Below are positions 1-8,819 of a DNA stretch of 55,750 nucleotides, in pieces. The position numbers were made by a program, and so were the translations under genes. This DNA is from Bacillus zhangzhouensis. Lineage in GTDB: Bacteria; Bacillota; Bacilli; Bacillales; Bacillaceae. Numbering within the stretch: the stretch's first letter is position 1; every line of letters begins with the position of its first letter. The notes beneath the pieces were generated by a model. It did not search any database. It saw only the letters and a list, made by a program, of their open reading frames with translations, and had not been told where the DNA came from. The stretch covers positions 1-55,750 of the forward strand of contig NZ_JOTP01000020.1 of the NCBI RefSeq assembly GCF_000715205.1, given 5' to 3'.

Positions 1-65
1 CATCCATCATCATTGCGAGTAAAATAAAAAAGATTGTATAAAAACATGAGTTTCTCTACAATCTG

Positions 66-90
66 AGGACTGCGGATGCAGTCCTTTTAT
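66..90 (+). terminator. intrinsic terminator at left edge
   Basis: An 8-bp stem (AGGACTGC / GCAGTCCT) with a GGAT loop is followed by TTTTAT on the plus strand. The T-run is on the plus side, so it would stop a transcript entering from the left. On the minus strand the hairpin directly follows the carotenoid operon but has no U-tract. Nothing else is recognisable in bases 1-65. Confidence 0.6.
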
Positions 91-929
91 TACTTCATAT
101 CTTCTAAAATCAGTGCTTTTTCCTGATTTGAAATAAACGAGCGCTGTGTAAAGACGCGATATTCATTTTCTCTTGTTTTATCTAAAATGGCTTTATAAAA
201 GTGAGCAGCTGCTTTCACCGGCATACGTGAATAAAGTGGAAATTCATGAAGATGGTCAAAAAATTCCTCATAGTACGCCTCTGCCTCAAAGGCAATGTAC
301 TCCCATACGTGCTGGAATGCTTGATTGACCACACCTTCTTGCAATTCTTGATCTGTATAGCCGAATTGATCCATCACTTGCTTAGGCAAATAAATGCGAT
401 TTCTTTCAGCTGCATCCTCACCAATATCACGAAGGATGTTGGTGAGCTGCATGCCAATCCCTAACGAAATGGCTGCTTCTTTGAGTTGTTCCTTTTTACG
501 GGGAGCAATAATCGGAAGCAGCATGAGTCCAACTGTACTCGCTACATGATAGGAATAGATGAGCAATTCATCTAACGTTTCGTATCTTTGATGCTCTAAA
601 TCCATCTCCTGTCCATGGAGCAGGTCACGGAACGGAGCTTCATCCATACGAAACTCCTGAAATGTATGCTCTAGCGCCACCCATATCGGATCATTCCGGT
701 CTACCTCACCATGTAAGAATTGATCAAACGCCTCCCGAAAGGATGCTAACTCCTCTTTTGGTGAAGGGGACTCATCTACAATGTCATCCGCTCTCCGGCA
801 AAAGGAATAAACAGCCCAGACTGCCTGTCTTTTCTTTTTAGGCAGCATAGAAAAGGCGCGATAAAACGTTTTTGAATGGATTTGAATCGTCTCTTCACAT
901 ACTTTCAATGCTGTTTGCACATCAACCAC
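90..929 (-). CDS. yisP: squalene/phytoene synthase family protein (YisP/CrtM-like)
   Basis: Trans-isoprenyl diphosphate head-to-head synthase family, 279 aa. Both Asp-rich substrate/Mg motifs are intact: RRADDIVDE near residue 47 and NILRDIGEDAAERNRIYLP near residue 164. In B. subtilis the YisP homologue stands alone and is reported to be a farnesyl diphosphate phosphatase. Here the gene is third in an operon with two CrtN-type flavoenzymes, so condensation of two FPP to dehydrosqualene, the first C30 carotenoid step, is the more likely role (inference). It starts with GTG and overlaps the upstream gene by 8 bp, indicating translational coupling. Phosphatase activity cannot be excluded from sequence. 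Confidence 0.88.
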   Translation of the reverse strand: MVDVQTALKVCEETIQIHSKTFYRAFSMLPKKKRQAVWAVYSFCRRADDIVDESPSPKEELASFREAFDQFLHGEVDRNDPIWVALEHTFQEFRMDEAPFRDLLHGQEMDLEHQRYETLDELLIYSYHVASTVGLMLLPIIAPRKKEQLKEAAISLGIGMQLTNILRDIGEDAAERNRIYLPKQVMDQFGYTDQELQEGVVNQAFQHVWEYIAFEAEAYYEEFFDHLHEFPLYSRMPVKAAAHFYKAILDKTRENEYRVFTQRSFISNQEKALILEDMK

Positions 930-2397
930 TTAGCTTCACTTCCTTTCTGTCATTCAAATCTTTTAGTAGCACAGAAGCCATGAGCTTTGCACTTTGCATG
1001 ACGATCGGTACCCCGCCGCCAGGATGAATGGAGGCACCTACCGCATAAAGATTGTCTGTCTCTGCCACCTTCACTTGCGGGCGAAAGACGCCTGATTGAA
1101 ACAAATTAGGTGCAAGTCCAAAGCTGCCTCCCTCAAACAATCCTTCTCGCAGTGAATCATTTGGTGTTCTTACCTTTTTCCATACAATCGACTCTCGCAA
1201 TTGCGGAAAGCCTCTTTTCTCAAGACGATTCAGCATGTTTCCCACAAAGTCTTTCTCCTCTTCCCAGTTGATGTGATCTCCTGAAGGAACAGGAATGAGC
1301 ATATACAAGACACTACAGCCTTCTGGGGCAAGAGTTGGATCAATGATGGATGGATTAAATGTATAAAATGACGGGTCTTGAGGGACTGTTTTCGTTTGAA
1401 AAACCTCTTTCATATGCTGATCAAAGTGTTCTCCCATAAAAAATTGATGAACAGGTGCTTCATGGTACACCTTATTTAAACCGAGATACACCATCACGCA
1501 GCCAGAGGATGGAACGTATTTACGCCGGTCTTGTTCATCTAAACCAAGCTGTTTTAACGCCGCTGGATAATCCCCGTTGATCACAAAGGCATCAGCTGCT
1601 ATGTGTTCATCATTTACTTTTGCCTTGACCGCCCGTTTGCCCTCAAACTCCAATTGCGTCACTTCTTCATTTCGTCTTACATTCACACCCATCTCAATGA
1701 GTTGTCTCTCCAATATATCTACTAAACTGGCATATCCGCCTTTTAAATAGTAGATTCCGTGTGCGTGCTCACTATATGAAACAAGCGAATAAATAGCAGA
1801 TGCTTCATATGGGTTTCCGCCGACATAGAGGGTTTGAAGTGCGTATGCATCTCGCAGGCGTTCATCTGAGAAGTATTTTTTTAGAGCGCTTTGAACCGTT
1901 CGGTACGCTTTTAATTTCATCAAAATCTTCATGTTTTCTTTTGTGAAAAATGTTCGTTTTTCATGAAACGATTTCTCTAGAAAAGCTTGCTGCCCTTCTT
2001 GAAACCGATTCGTCATGTCTTCTATAAATTTCAGAAACCCTTGATCTTCCTTTGGAAATACACGTCTGATTTCATCTAACTGTCGCTGTGAATCAGAGTA
2101 CTTCGTGTAGGAGGTTCCATCCTGGTACTGGATCGTGTACAGCGGATCAAGCTGCAAAAGATCAAGAGAGGTTTCGTCAATTCCCACCTCATGTAAAATG
2201 CCTTTTAACATTCCAGGAAGTAGGACAATGGTCGGACCTTCATCTACTTTATATCCTTTCTCACGTACAAAAGCAAGCCGACCGCCAAGCCGTTCATTTT
2301 TTTCGACAAGGGTGACATCATGTCCAGCTTTTTTTAAATAGAGCGCTGAGATCATTCCGCCAATACCGCCACCTGCAATCAATATATGTTTCTTCAT
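922..2397 (-). CDS. CrtN-type carotenoid desaturase/oxidase (FAD)
   Basis: Flavoprotein of the phytoene desaturase superfamily, 491 aa. The N-terminus has the Rossmann FAD motif (IAGGGIGGMISALYLKKAGH) and the extended ERLGGR segment; the C-terminus has the family signature GASIHPGGGVPIVMQSAK. Internal patches (QTLYVGGNP, FGLAPNLFQSGVFRPQ) resemble staphylococcal diapophytoene desaturase CrtN. It is the middle gene of a three-gene operon, overlapping the gene before it by 4 bp (ATGA) and the synthase after it by 8 bp. It probably desaturates or terminally oxidises a C30 carotene. Which of the two paralogues performs which step cannot be read from sequence, so no symbol is given. Confidence 0.85.
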   Translation of the reverse strand: MKKHILIAGGGIGGMISALYLKKAGHDVTLVEKNERLGGRLAFVREKGYKVDEGPTIVLLPGMLKGILHEVGIDETSLDLLQLDPLYTIQYQDGTSYTKYSDSQRQLDEIRRVFPKEDQGFLKFIEDMTNRFQEGQQAFLEKSFHEKRTFFTKENMKILMKLKAYRTVQSALKKYFSDERLRDAYALQTLYVGGNPYEASAIYSLVSYSEHAHGIYYLKGGYASLVDILERQLIEMGVNVRRNEEVTQLEFEGKRAVKAKVNDEHIAADAFVINGDYPAALKQLGLDEQDRRKYVPSSGCVMVYLGLNKVYHEAPVHQFFMGEHFDQHMKEVFQTKTVPQDPSFYTFNPSIIDPTLAPEGCSVLYMLIPVPSGDHINWEEEKDFVGNMLNRLEKRGFPQLRESIVWKKVRTPNDSLREGLFEGGSFGLAPNLFQSGVFRPQVKVAETDNLYAVGASIHPGGGVPIVMQSAKLMASVLLKDLNDRKEVKLSG

Positions 2398-3911
2398 GAG
2401 GCGCTCCCCTTTTCGTGATGTGGCATCGTTTTGTGCGTATGTTTCTCTTTTGAGAGAATCGCATTTGTCGTGATGCGTGCCGATTCTAAAATGGTCGGCA
2501 AACCGCTTCCTGGGTGCGTTCCTCCTCCAACAAGCCAGCAGTGCTTCAATTCATCAAATTCATTGTGCGGCCTTAGCACCATCATTTGCGTAAGCTGATG
2601 GCCAAGGTTAAATGTAGCTCCTTCATATACGTAAAGGTCTTCCTCCCAATGCTTCGGGGTGATCATCCGCTCGACATCTATATGCTGTCTAATATTCTTA
2701 AAGCCGGTTTTCCACTCCAGTGTGTCCAGCACAAGTTCTCTGAATTCATCTTGATGCGCTTCCCAGTCAATACCGCTTTGATTATTGGCAACGGGTGCCA
2801 ACACATAAAGAGCTGACTTTCCTTTTGGCGCAAGCGAGTCATCTGTTACACTTGCATTTTGAATATAAATGGACGGGTCATCTGGCAGCTCATACGTTTT
2901 CGTAATCCCTTTGACAAATTTAGCGTAATCATCGGAAAAAACGATGGTATGATGCGGCTCATCATAAATTGTATCTAATCCTAAATAAAGCATAAAGGTG
3001 GAGCATGAGAATTTTTTCTTTTTCAATTTCTTTTCGCTATATTTCTTTAATAAACCTGGCTCTACCAGCTTTGTCATCACATATGCAAAGTCTCCATTGA
3101 CGACAACCTCATCTGCGTGTACTTCTTCCCCTGATTCTAAGCGAATGCCCTTTACTTTCCTGCCTTCAGTCATCAGCTTTTCGACGCCAGATGACAAATG
3201 AATGGTTGCACCAGATTCAACCGCCGCCTTTGCCATCGCTTCTGACAGCTGATTCACGCCGCCTTTCGGATGGAAAACGCCTGTATCATGCTCCATAAAC
3301 GAAAGAATCGAAAACGCTCCAGGGCATTCCCATGGTGACATTCCTAAATACTTTGATTGAAACGTAAATGCATATTTCACCGACTCATTCGAGAAATAGT
3401 CTGAGAGCACATCATATAAACTCTTATTTAACGAAAGCTGCGGAAGTGCTCTTATCACCTTTGGACGCAAATAATGATGAAAACGATCCATTTTACTTTG
3501 TAAAATTGGCGTAAGGCGGTCCATTTTGCGCTTTGTATCGTTCATAAAGCGTACATATCCTTCGCCCTCACCAGGTGCAAAGGCTTCTAACCGTTTGTAC
3601 ATTTCGTCTCGATCTCGAATCATATCAAGCTGCTCGTCTTGAAAGATTAATCTATACATTTCTTTTAATTCAATGACATCGATATAGTCATAAAGATTTT
3701 TGCCAGCAAAGGTGAACAGCTCCTCTGCAATATGAATCATGCTGAGAAAGGTAGGACCTGTATCAAACGTGAAATCACCAAGTTGAAACTTAGAGTTACG
3801 TCCGCCAACAAAGGGCTGTTTTTCGTATACATGAACGTCATGTCCTTTGCTTTGAAGCATCATAGCTGCCGCAAGTCCCCCTGGTCCTGCTCCGATCACA
3901 ATGATTTTCAT
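2394..3911 (-). CDS. CrtN/CrtI-family carotenoid desaturase (FAD), first gene of the operon
   Basis: 505-aa FAD-dependent desaturase/oxidase paralogous to the next gene. It has the dinucleotide-binding motif VIGAGPGGLAAAMMLQSKGH at the start, GGRNSK just after it, and the C-terminal signature VGGGTHPGSGLPTILESAR. DPSIYIQNASVTDDSLAPKG also resembles staphylococcal CrtN. It is the promoter-proximal gene; TTGGAGG lies 12 nt before the ATG, with a shorter AAAGG nearer. Two diverged paralogues plus a synthase is the usual C30 carotenoid set of pigmented bacilli; this copy could do the first desaturation or the terminal oxidation. Confidence 0.85.
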   Translation of the reverse strand: MKIIVIGAGPGGLAAAMMLQSKGHDVHVYEKQPFVGGRNSKFQLGDFTFDTGPTFLSMIHIAEELFTFAGKNLYDYIDVIELKEMYRLIFQDEQLDMIRDRDEMYKRLEAFAPGEGEGYVRFMNDTKRKMDRLTPILQSKMDRFHHYLRPKVIRALPQLSLNKSLYDVLSDYFSNESVKYAFTFQSKYLGMSPWECPGAFSILSFMEHDTGVFHPKGGVNQLSEAMAKAAVESGATIHLSSGVEKLMTEGRKVKGIRLESGEEVHADEVVVNGDFAYVMTKLVEPGLLKKYSEKKLKKKKFSCSTFMLYLGLDTIYDEPHHTIVFSDDYAKFVKGITKTYELPDDPSIYIQNASVTDDSLAPKGKSALYVLAPVANNQSGIDWEAHQDEFRELVLDTLEWKTGFKNIRQHIDVERMITPKHWEEDLYVYEGATFNLGHQLTQMMVLRPHNEFDELKHCWLVGGGTHPGSGLPTILESARITTNAILSKEKHTHKTMPHHEKGSAS

Positions 3912-3947
3912 TATCCTTTTTCCTCCAAATTAATTCACTTTAAGTTA

Positions 3948-3975
3948 ATTATACAAATTAGAAAGGTTAGATCAA
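3948..3975 (-). promoter_or_regulatory. sigma-A-like promoter of the carotenoid operon
   Basis: On the minus strand TTGATC (3970-3975) and a perfect TATAAT (3948-3953) are separated by 16 bp, followed after about 20 bp by the SD of the first desaturase. Just downstream of the -10 is an AT-rich imperfect dyad (AATTAAC...GAATTAATT) that could hold an operator. It is the only good promoter seen for the three overlapping genes. Confidence 0.6.
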
Positions 3976-4011
3976 CTTTCGATGTGCTCTAAAAGTCTCA
4001 TGTTATGTATC

Positions 4012-4050
4012 AAAAAAGCCAGCTTCCTTTCAACAAGTGTAAGAAAGCCG
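4012..4050 (-). terminator. weak candidate terminator of asnO
   Basis: Minus strand: GGCTTTC, a short loop, GAAAG, then a GC-containing arm and TTTTTT. The stem is imperfect, but a six-T run about 40 nt after the asnO stop codon makes a terminator plausible. Confidence 0.4.
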
Positions 4051-4058
4051 ACCCTTTA

Positions 4059-5900
4059 TTACGCGTCTATATCAATTCGATATGTTTCAAACCAGTGATG
4101 AATCTGCGCCAGATGGGCGATTAGCTGTGGGCCCTTCATTAGCTGGCCATACCAAGGCACTTGAAAGGAAGCCCCTTCAGTTTCAATCAGCTGTTTCAAT
4201 TGATGTGGATCTAAAAATTCATGAAGCACAGAATCTTTTTGCGCAAGGCAATCTGTTAACATCTCTTTCACAGCCTGGGTATAGGCTGGATGATGCGTTT
4301 TCGGGTAAGGACTCTTCTTGCGATAAAGCACTTCATTCGGTAAAATTCCCTCTAATGCTTTTCGTAAAACCCCTTTTTCACGATTTCCATGCATTTTCAT
4401 TTCCCAAGGAATATTCCAAACATATTCGACAAGGCGATGGTCTGCAAATGGCACACGCACCTCAAGGCTCGCGCCCATACTCATTCGATCTTTTCGATCT
4501 AGCAGCGTTGTCATGAACCAGATCATATTTAAGTAAAAAAGTTCTCTCCGGGCTTTATCTACTCCAGTTTCTCCATCTAAAAGAGGTGTTTCTGCCACGG
4601 TTTCTTCATATTTGCTTTGCGCATATTCCTTCAGTGATAGCTTCTTTTGCCACGAGTCTTGAAGAAGCTGCGTGCGGGCTTCAGTCGATCTCATCCAAGG
4701 AAAACCATTCGTTTCATTTGACATATGAAACCACGGATAGCCTCCAAATATTTCATCAGCACATTCACCTGATAGGCCGACAACGAAATCCTTTTTAATT
4801 TCTCGGCAAAACCAAAGTAAGGATGAATCAATATCTGCCATGCCCGGTAAATCTCGAACTTCAACCGCTTCCTTCAAATACGAAGCCAGTTCCTTTTGCC
4901 CGATGACACTGCTGTGGTGATTCGTTTGAAATGCTTTGGTCATTTGATCAATCCAAGGACCGTCAGCATTCGGCTGGAATTGACTTGCCTCAAAGAATTG
5001 GTCATTTCCTTCGTAATCAACCGAATACGTATGAAGCGGCGCTTTCCCTATTTTCTCAAAGTGCTTGGCGGCGATGGCGGTAATGGCACTAGAATCAACG
5101 CCACCAGATAAAAATGTACAAACAGGCACATCAGAGACGAGCTGTCTTGTGACAGCATCTGTAAAGAGATGCTTGACGTGCTGAGCGGTGTCATCAAGTG
5201 AGTCTGTATGCTGTTCGCTTTTGACATTCCAGTACCTCCACACACGCAGTCCATCTTTTGAAAAGGTCAAAGCATGTGCAGGTCTCAGCTCTTTTACACC
5301 TTTAAATACCCCTTGCCCTGGTGTTCTAGACGGTCCTAAGCCAAAGATCTCCGATAACCCCTCATGATCAACCTTTGCTTTCATATCAGGGTGAGCAAGA
5401 AGGGCTTTGATCTCTGAACCAAATAAAAAGGAATGATGACGTTCTGTATAGAAAAATGGCTTGACGCCGAGCCGGTCTCTCCCTGCAAATAATAATTCAC
5501 GCTCACTATCCCAGATCACAAATGCAAAAATACCATTAAAATGGGTGACACACTCCTCCTTCCATTCTGTGTAGGCGTGAAGAAGAACCTCTGTATCAGA
5601 ATGCCCAAGAAAGCGGTGCCCCCTTTTTAATAATTCTTTTCTTATGTCCTCCGTGTTATAGAGCTCTCCATTGTATACAACCGTATAAGCATGGTTTTGA
5701 TGTGTATAAGTCATCGGCTGCTTTCCACCTTCTATATCTACAACCGCTAACCTTTTATGCCCAAAAAGAACGTGCTCATTTTTCCACGTATTTGTATCAT
5801 CTGGCCCTCTTTTAGATAATGTATCTGTCATTTGATTGATTACATGTTCCTGTTGGATGAGCTGCTTTTTAAAGTCTGCCCAGCCTGTTATTCCACACAT
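4059..5900 (-). CDS. asnO: asparagine synthetase, glutamine-hydrolysing (AsnO)
   Basis: Class II glutamine amidotransferase/asparagine synthetase. The start is placed at the ATG immediately before TGT, because the mature enzyme needs Cys as residue 1 (MCGITGW); GGGAG lies upstream at suitable spacing, and two more in-frame ATGs precede it. The product is 613 aa, close to B. subtilis AsnO. The glutaminase domain covers roughly residues 1-200, and the ATP-pyrophosphatase P-loop FLSGGVDSSA begins the synthetase domain. It converts aspartate plus glutamine and ATP to asparagine. AsnO is the sporulation-associated paralogue in B. subtilis; assignment here rests on synteny with yisN and yisP. Confidence 0.92.
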   Translation of the reverse strand: MCGITGWADFKKQLIQQEHVINQMTDTLSKRGPDDTNTWKNEHVLFGHKRLAVVDIEGGKQPMTYTHQNHAYTVVYNGELYNTEDIRKELLKRGHRFLGHSDTEVLLHAYTEWKEECVTHFNGIFAFVIWDSERELLFAGRDRLGVKPFFYTERHHSFLFGSEIKALLAHPDMKAKVDHEGLSEIFGLGPSRTPGQGVFKGVKELRPAHALTFSKDGLRVWRYWNVKSEQHTDSLDDTAQHVKHLFTDAVTRQLVSDVPVCTFLSGGVDSSAITAIAAKHFEKIGKAPLHTYSVDYEGNDQFFEASQFQPNADGPWIDQMTKAFQTNHHSSVIGQKELASYLKEAVEVRDLPGMADIDSSLLWFCREIKKDFVVGLSGECADEIFGGYPWFHMSNETNGFPWMRSTEARTQLLQDSWQKKLSLKEYAQSKYEETVAETPLLDGETGVDKARRELFYLNMIWFMTTLLDRKDRMSMGASLEVRVPFADHRLVEYVWNIPWEMKMHGNREKGVLRKALEGILPNEVLYRKKSPYPKTHHPAYTQAVKEMLTDCLAQKDSVLHEFLDPHQLKQLIETEGASFQVPWYGQLMKGPQLIAHLAQIHHWFETYRIDIDA

Positions 5901-6054
5901 CATCATCAGCTCCCATCCGTTTTTCATCAAGTGTTCTCATTCAGCCTTTCTTAGTTTATGCATCGTCTCCTTGATAGTTGATTTGTCCTTTTTTCCCGGC
6001 GTATAGGACAAGCATCATTTGGTAAGAAAGGAAAGAGGAAAGGAGCTTTTGTCA

Positions 6055-6582
6055 ATGGAGAAACGAATGAAGCATCTTGAGCGCTCTAGCAGAAGGTGGT
6101 GTATCGGGTATTTACTGATTGAAAATGGGCATTGTCTGATCGAAGATGAAGAAGGAGAGATCATGCTGCCAGAAAGTCTTCAAAGCTCTATGATCTGTTT
6201 GAAAGAAAATGACCGATGGACAAAAGGAGAATTGCTCGGGTCTATGATTCTTCATGAAAACGGGCAGTTGCTGGAGGTACAAGGCGGTGAAATGATTCAA
6301 TATACAGCATCTCTTGCCAAAGGTTGGCTTGACTTACTCATGTTCGTACCAGAAAACGTCTTTTATCAAATCATAGAACAAGTAGAACAGCTGGGCTTTT
6401 CCGTCTACGATTGTGTCTTCTCCTCCTTTCATGCTTTTCAATGCGTCTCTTTCTTTCAGTTTTCAGCAGATACACAATCGCTAGCACTTCAATGCCACCA
6501 TGAGCCTGCCGCCGGCCGAATGCGTTTTGAATGGACCACTTCTGACGGTCACCGGTCGGTTTCCACGTTTGATGTCACATAA
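6055..6582 (+). CDS. yisN: hypothetical protein, YisN-like by position
   Basis: 175-aa protein without recognisable catalytic motifs, transmembrane segments or signal peptide. The start is an ATG preceded by AAAGGAG at 9-nt spacing; a TTG 36 nt upstream is in frame but has no SD. It is divergent from asnO and convergent with yisL, the yisN position in B. subtilis, although the product is shorter than I recall for B. subtilis YisN. Its function is unknown. Confidence 0.65.
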   Translation: MEKRMKHLERSSRRWCIGYLLIENGHCLIEDEEGEIMLPESLQSSMICLKENDRWTKGELLGSMILHENGQLLEVQGGEMIQYTASLAKGWLDLLMFVPENVFYQIIEQVEQLGFSVYDCVFSSFHAFQCVSFFQFSADTQSLALQCHHEPAAGRMRFEWTTSDGHRSVSTFDVT

Positions 6583-6618
6583 AAAGGGCACTGCTTCCTA
6601 TAAGCAATGCCCTTTTTA
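6583..6618. terminator. bidirectional terminator between yisN and yisL
   Basis: The stem GGGCA-TGCTT / AAGCA-TGCCC has a short loop, is preceded by AAAAA and followed by TTTTT. It fits termination of yisN on the plus strand and of yisL on the minus strand. Confidence 0.8.
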
Positions 6619-6620
6619 TA

Positions 6621-6989
6621 TTAAAAGATATGGAAACCGATCGGCAGACGTAAACCAAGAAGAATGGTCACAATCGCAATCACGATAAAACCAATCAATA
6701 CACCCGTCACTGATTTTCCTTTTTTCTTGCGTACAAGAACCATTTCCATGAAACCGATCACAAGGATACCGAGTACCATTTTGCCGATATACTCGCCCCC
6801 GAAACCTGGAATTTTCATTCCTGTGCGAACATACAGCTCTACGCCTGTTGCAATAATGAGCAAGTAGAGTAGTCTGACGATCATGTGCACAATTTTAGCA
6901 CCTTTGTCATTTTTACCTGCTAGAGCAAAGGCCACGAAGAATAAAATAATCCCTAGCACCCACGCTGTAATATGTAAATGTGTCCCCAT
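6621..6989 (-). CDS. yisL: YisL family membrane protein (UPF0344)
   Basis: 122-aa integral membrane protein with about four hydrophobic segments (near residues 5-24, 33-51, 66-84 and 92-112) separated by short basic loops. Length, the start MGTHLHITAW and its place next to yisK match the UPF0344 family. No biochemical function is established as far as I know. In B. subtilis wprA lies between yisL and yisN; here the two genes are direct convergent neighbours. Confidence 0.85.
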   Translation of the reverse strand: MGTHLHITAWVLGIILFFVAFALAGKNDKGAKIVHMIVRLLYLLIIATGVELYVRTGMKIPGFGGEYIGKMVLGILVIGFMEMVLVRKKKGKSVTGVLIGFIVIAIVTILLGLRLPIGFHIF

Positions 6990-7080
6990 CTGTTATTTCC
7001 CCCTTTATCAGAACAAGTACCTTCTCATCGTACCACGAAATAAGTCGAACACAAAGCGACAATCCTGTGTCAACAGCCCT

Positions 7081-7986
7081 TTATTTGACGCGATTCGATA
7101 ACGTCCCAATCGGTTCAATCGTGATTTCAATCTGATCTCCTGAAGCTAAAAACTTTGGCGGTTCAAAGCCTTTTCCAACGCCAGAAGGTGTACCCGTTGC
7201 AATGATGTCACCTGCTTCTAGCGTCATCCCTTTTGAAAGAGTTGAAACAATGTCCTCAATTGGGAAGATCATTAATTCCGTACTGGCAGACTGACGAACC
7301 TCTCCGTTTACCTTTGTTTCCACATGGAGTGCTCCATGATCCTCGATCACTGACTTATGGACGATATAAGGTCCCATCGGACAAGATGTATCTAAGCTTT
7401 TGCCTATGAAAAATTGTTTATGTTTTTTCTGCAAATCTCTTGCCGTTATATCATTTAAAATGGTGTAACCGAAGATATAATCGCGGGCCTGTTCAGGCGC
7501 AATATTCTTCCCTGATTTCCCCATGACGATGGCAAGCTCACCTTCGTAATCCAATTCACTTGTCACATCTTCATGAAGAAGAATGTCCGCTTCGTGTCCA
7601 ACCACTGAAGTAGGTGCCTTTGTAAAAATCATCACGTCTTTAGGAATATCTGCAGCACTTCCCATCTCCAAAACATGATCTTGATAATTCTTTCCGACAC
7701 ACATGATGTTTTTAGCTGGTTTTGGAATCGGTGCATGGAGCTTGACGCCCGAAAGCGGATATACATAAGAGCCGCGGTCTTCTTCTTTTTTCTCAGCCCA
7801 ATCAAGAAGCTGTCTGACGTGTTCGACAAACTTGTCCCCCATGTTGATGCATTCAGCTAAAGAGTTTGGCAATGTCTCCAGCTCAAATAATTTAGCCTCT
7901 GCCTTTTTAACGTCCATCACCCATTCATCATCAATGACCACCCCAATAAACATCCTGTTATGTATCTCACCTGTAAAAAACTTCAT
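7081..7986 (-). CDS. yisK: fumarylacetoacetate hydrolase family protein YisK
   Basis: FAH-superfamily enzyme, 301 aa from the chosen ATG (GAGGGG five bases upstream; an in-frame start 15 nt earlier is less well placed). The C-terminal FAH domain from about residue 100 has the metal-ligand pattern ELAIVMGKSG plus GTPSGVG near the end. B. subtilis YisK has been reported as an oxaloacetate decarboxylase associated with the MreB-like protein Mbl; the same role is inferred here. An N-terminal domain of about 95 residues precedes the catalytic domain, as in YisK. Confidence 0.88.
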   Translation of the reverse strand: MKFFTGEIHNRMFIGVVIDDEWVMDVKKAEAKLFELETLPNSLAECINMGDKFVEHVRQLLDWAEKKEEDRGSYVYPLSGVKLHAPIPKPAKNIMCVGKNYQDHVLEMGSAADIPKDVMIFTKAPTSVVGHEADILLHEDVTSELDYEGELAIVMGKSGKNIAPEQARDYIFGYTILNDITARDLQKKHKQFFIGKSLDTSCPMGPYIVHKSVIEDHGALHVETKVNGEVRQSASTELMIFPIEDIVSTLSKGMTLEAGDIIATGTPSGVGKGFEPPKFLASGDQIEITIEPIGTLSNRVK

Positions 7987-8054
7987 GTCTTCCCCTCGCA
8001 ATCTTCATTTCGCTAAGTTATGATGTCTCATTTTATTTCTCTACGAAATAAAAA

Positions 8055-8092
8055 AAACCCTTTTTTATCATACTCTCTTTTAAAAAGGGTTT
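8055..8092 (-). terminator. terminator downstream of cotG
   Basis: On the minus strand AAACCCTTTTTA pairs with the following AAAAAGGGTTT, ending in a T-run. It lies about 20 nt after the cotG stop codon and before yisK. Confidence 0.7.
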
Positions 8093-8112
8093 CAAAAATG
8101 ATGACCTCATGT

Positions 8113-8613
8113 TTAGCGGTAGCGTCGATATTCCCACATATTCCCTTGATCCCATTTACGATCAACATTTCCTCTGCTTCGGGAATGGTGCTTTTTCTTT
8201 CCGCATCCTCGGCAAGAATGACTTCGTCTGTGATGATGAGAGCGCTTAGATCGATGGCTGCGATGTGACTTGCGGCAGCTTTTCTTATGATGAGATCTGT
8301 GCTTGCTGCGGTGTGACTTTTTCGGTTCGCTCTTTTTGCTTCTGTAAGATTTTTTACTCTTCATGCTTTTCTTTGAGCGATAGCTTTTCTTTGAACGATG
8401 GCTTTTCTTCGAGCGATAGCTTCTGTAGCTTTTTTTGCTACGGCGTGATTTACGGCATCCGCCAAAGAACCAATGATGGCGACTTGAATGACGAGAACGA
8501 GCTGATTTGTGCGAACGTCTCGATTCTGGTTCACGATCTAAGTGATGATCACGTCCCTCACTTCGAAGTGAATCCACTGCATGTTCAATGTGTGAATGAT
8601 CAAATGTACTCAC
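8113..8613 (-). CDS. cotG: CotG-like spore coat protein rich in Ser, Lys, Arg and His
   Basis: 166-aa low-complexity coat protein. The start is a GTG with GGAGGGG eight bases upstream; an upstream TTG would put that SD inside the coding region. A short N-terminal region (STFDHSHIEHAVDSLRSEG) resembles that of B. subtilis CotG. The centre is built of RSKKSY/RSKKSH hexads followed by His/Ser/Arg stretches, and the C-terminus WDQGNMWEYRRYR also recalls CotG. Serines in such SKKS repeats are phosphorylated by the kinase CotH, whose gene is divergent here. The protein is strongly basic. A degenerate sigma-K-like -10 (minus-strand CATAAAGCA, 8676-8684) lies upstream. Confidence 0.8.
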   Translation of the reverse strand: MSTFDHSHIEHAVDSLRSEGRDHHLDREPESRRSHKSARSRHSSRHHWFFGGCRKSRRSKKSYRSYRSKKSHRSKKSYRSKKSMKSKKSYRSKKSEPKKSHRSKHRSHHKKSCRKSHRSHRSKRSHHHRRSHSCRGCGKKKHHSRSRGNVDRKWDQGNMWEYRRYR

Positions 8614-8780
8614 GAACAATTCCCCTCCCAGTCTATGCTTCGACAAAACAAACAGACAAAGCTGCTTATCTTCTCTGCTTTATGTTACGAGACTCGGTAG
8701 ACAAGTGTTCGTGACGAATGCCTCTTTCTTTTAAAACTCCATGAACACCTACCAGCCGGTACAGGACATTCCTTCATTTT

Positions 8781-8789
8781 CATATCGTA
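8781..8789 (+). promoter_or_regulatory. sigma-K-type -10 element of cotH
   Basis: CATATCGTA fits the mother-cell -10 consensus CATAnnnTA and lies about 30 bp before cotH, with AC dinucleotides 16-20 bp further upstream as possible -35 elements. Late mother-cell expression is expected for coat genes. Confidence 0.5.
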
Positions 8790-8819
8790 AAGAAGAGCAT
8801 ATAGGAGGCTGATGAACGT

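Noticed and set aside
4082..4516. 144-codon plus-strand frame opposite asnO
   Set aside because: Lies wholly inside the well-supported asnO gene and has no SD or known motif.
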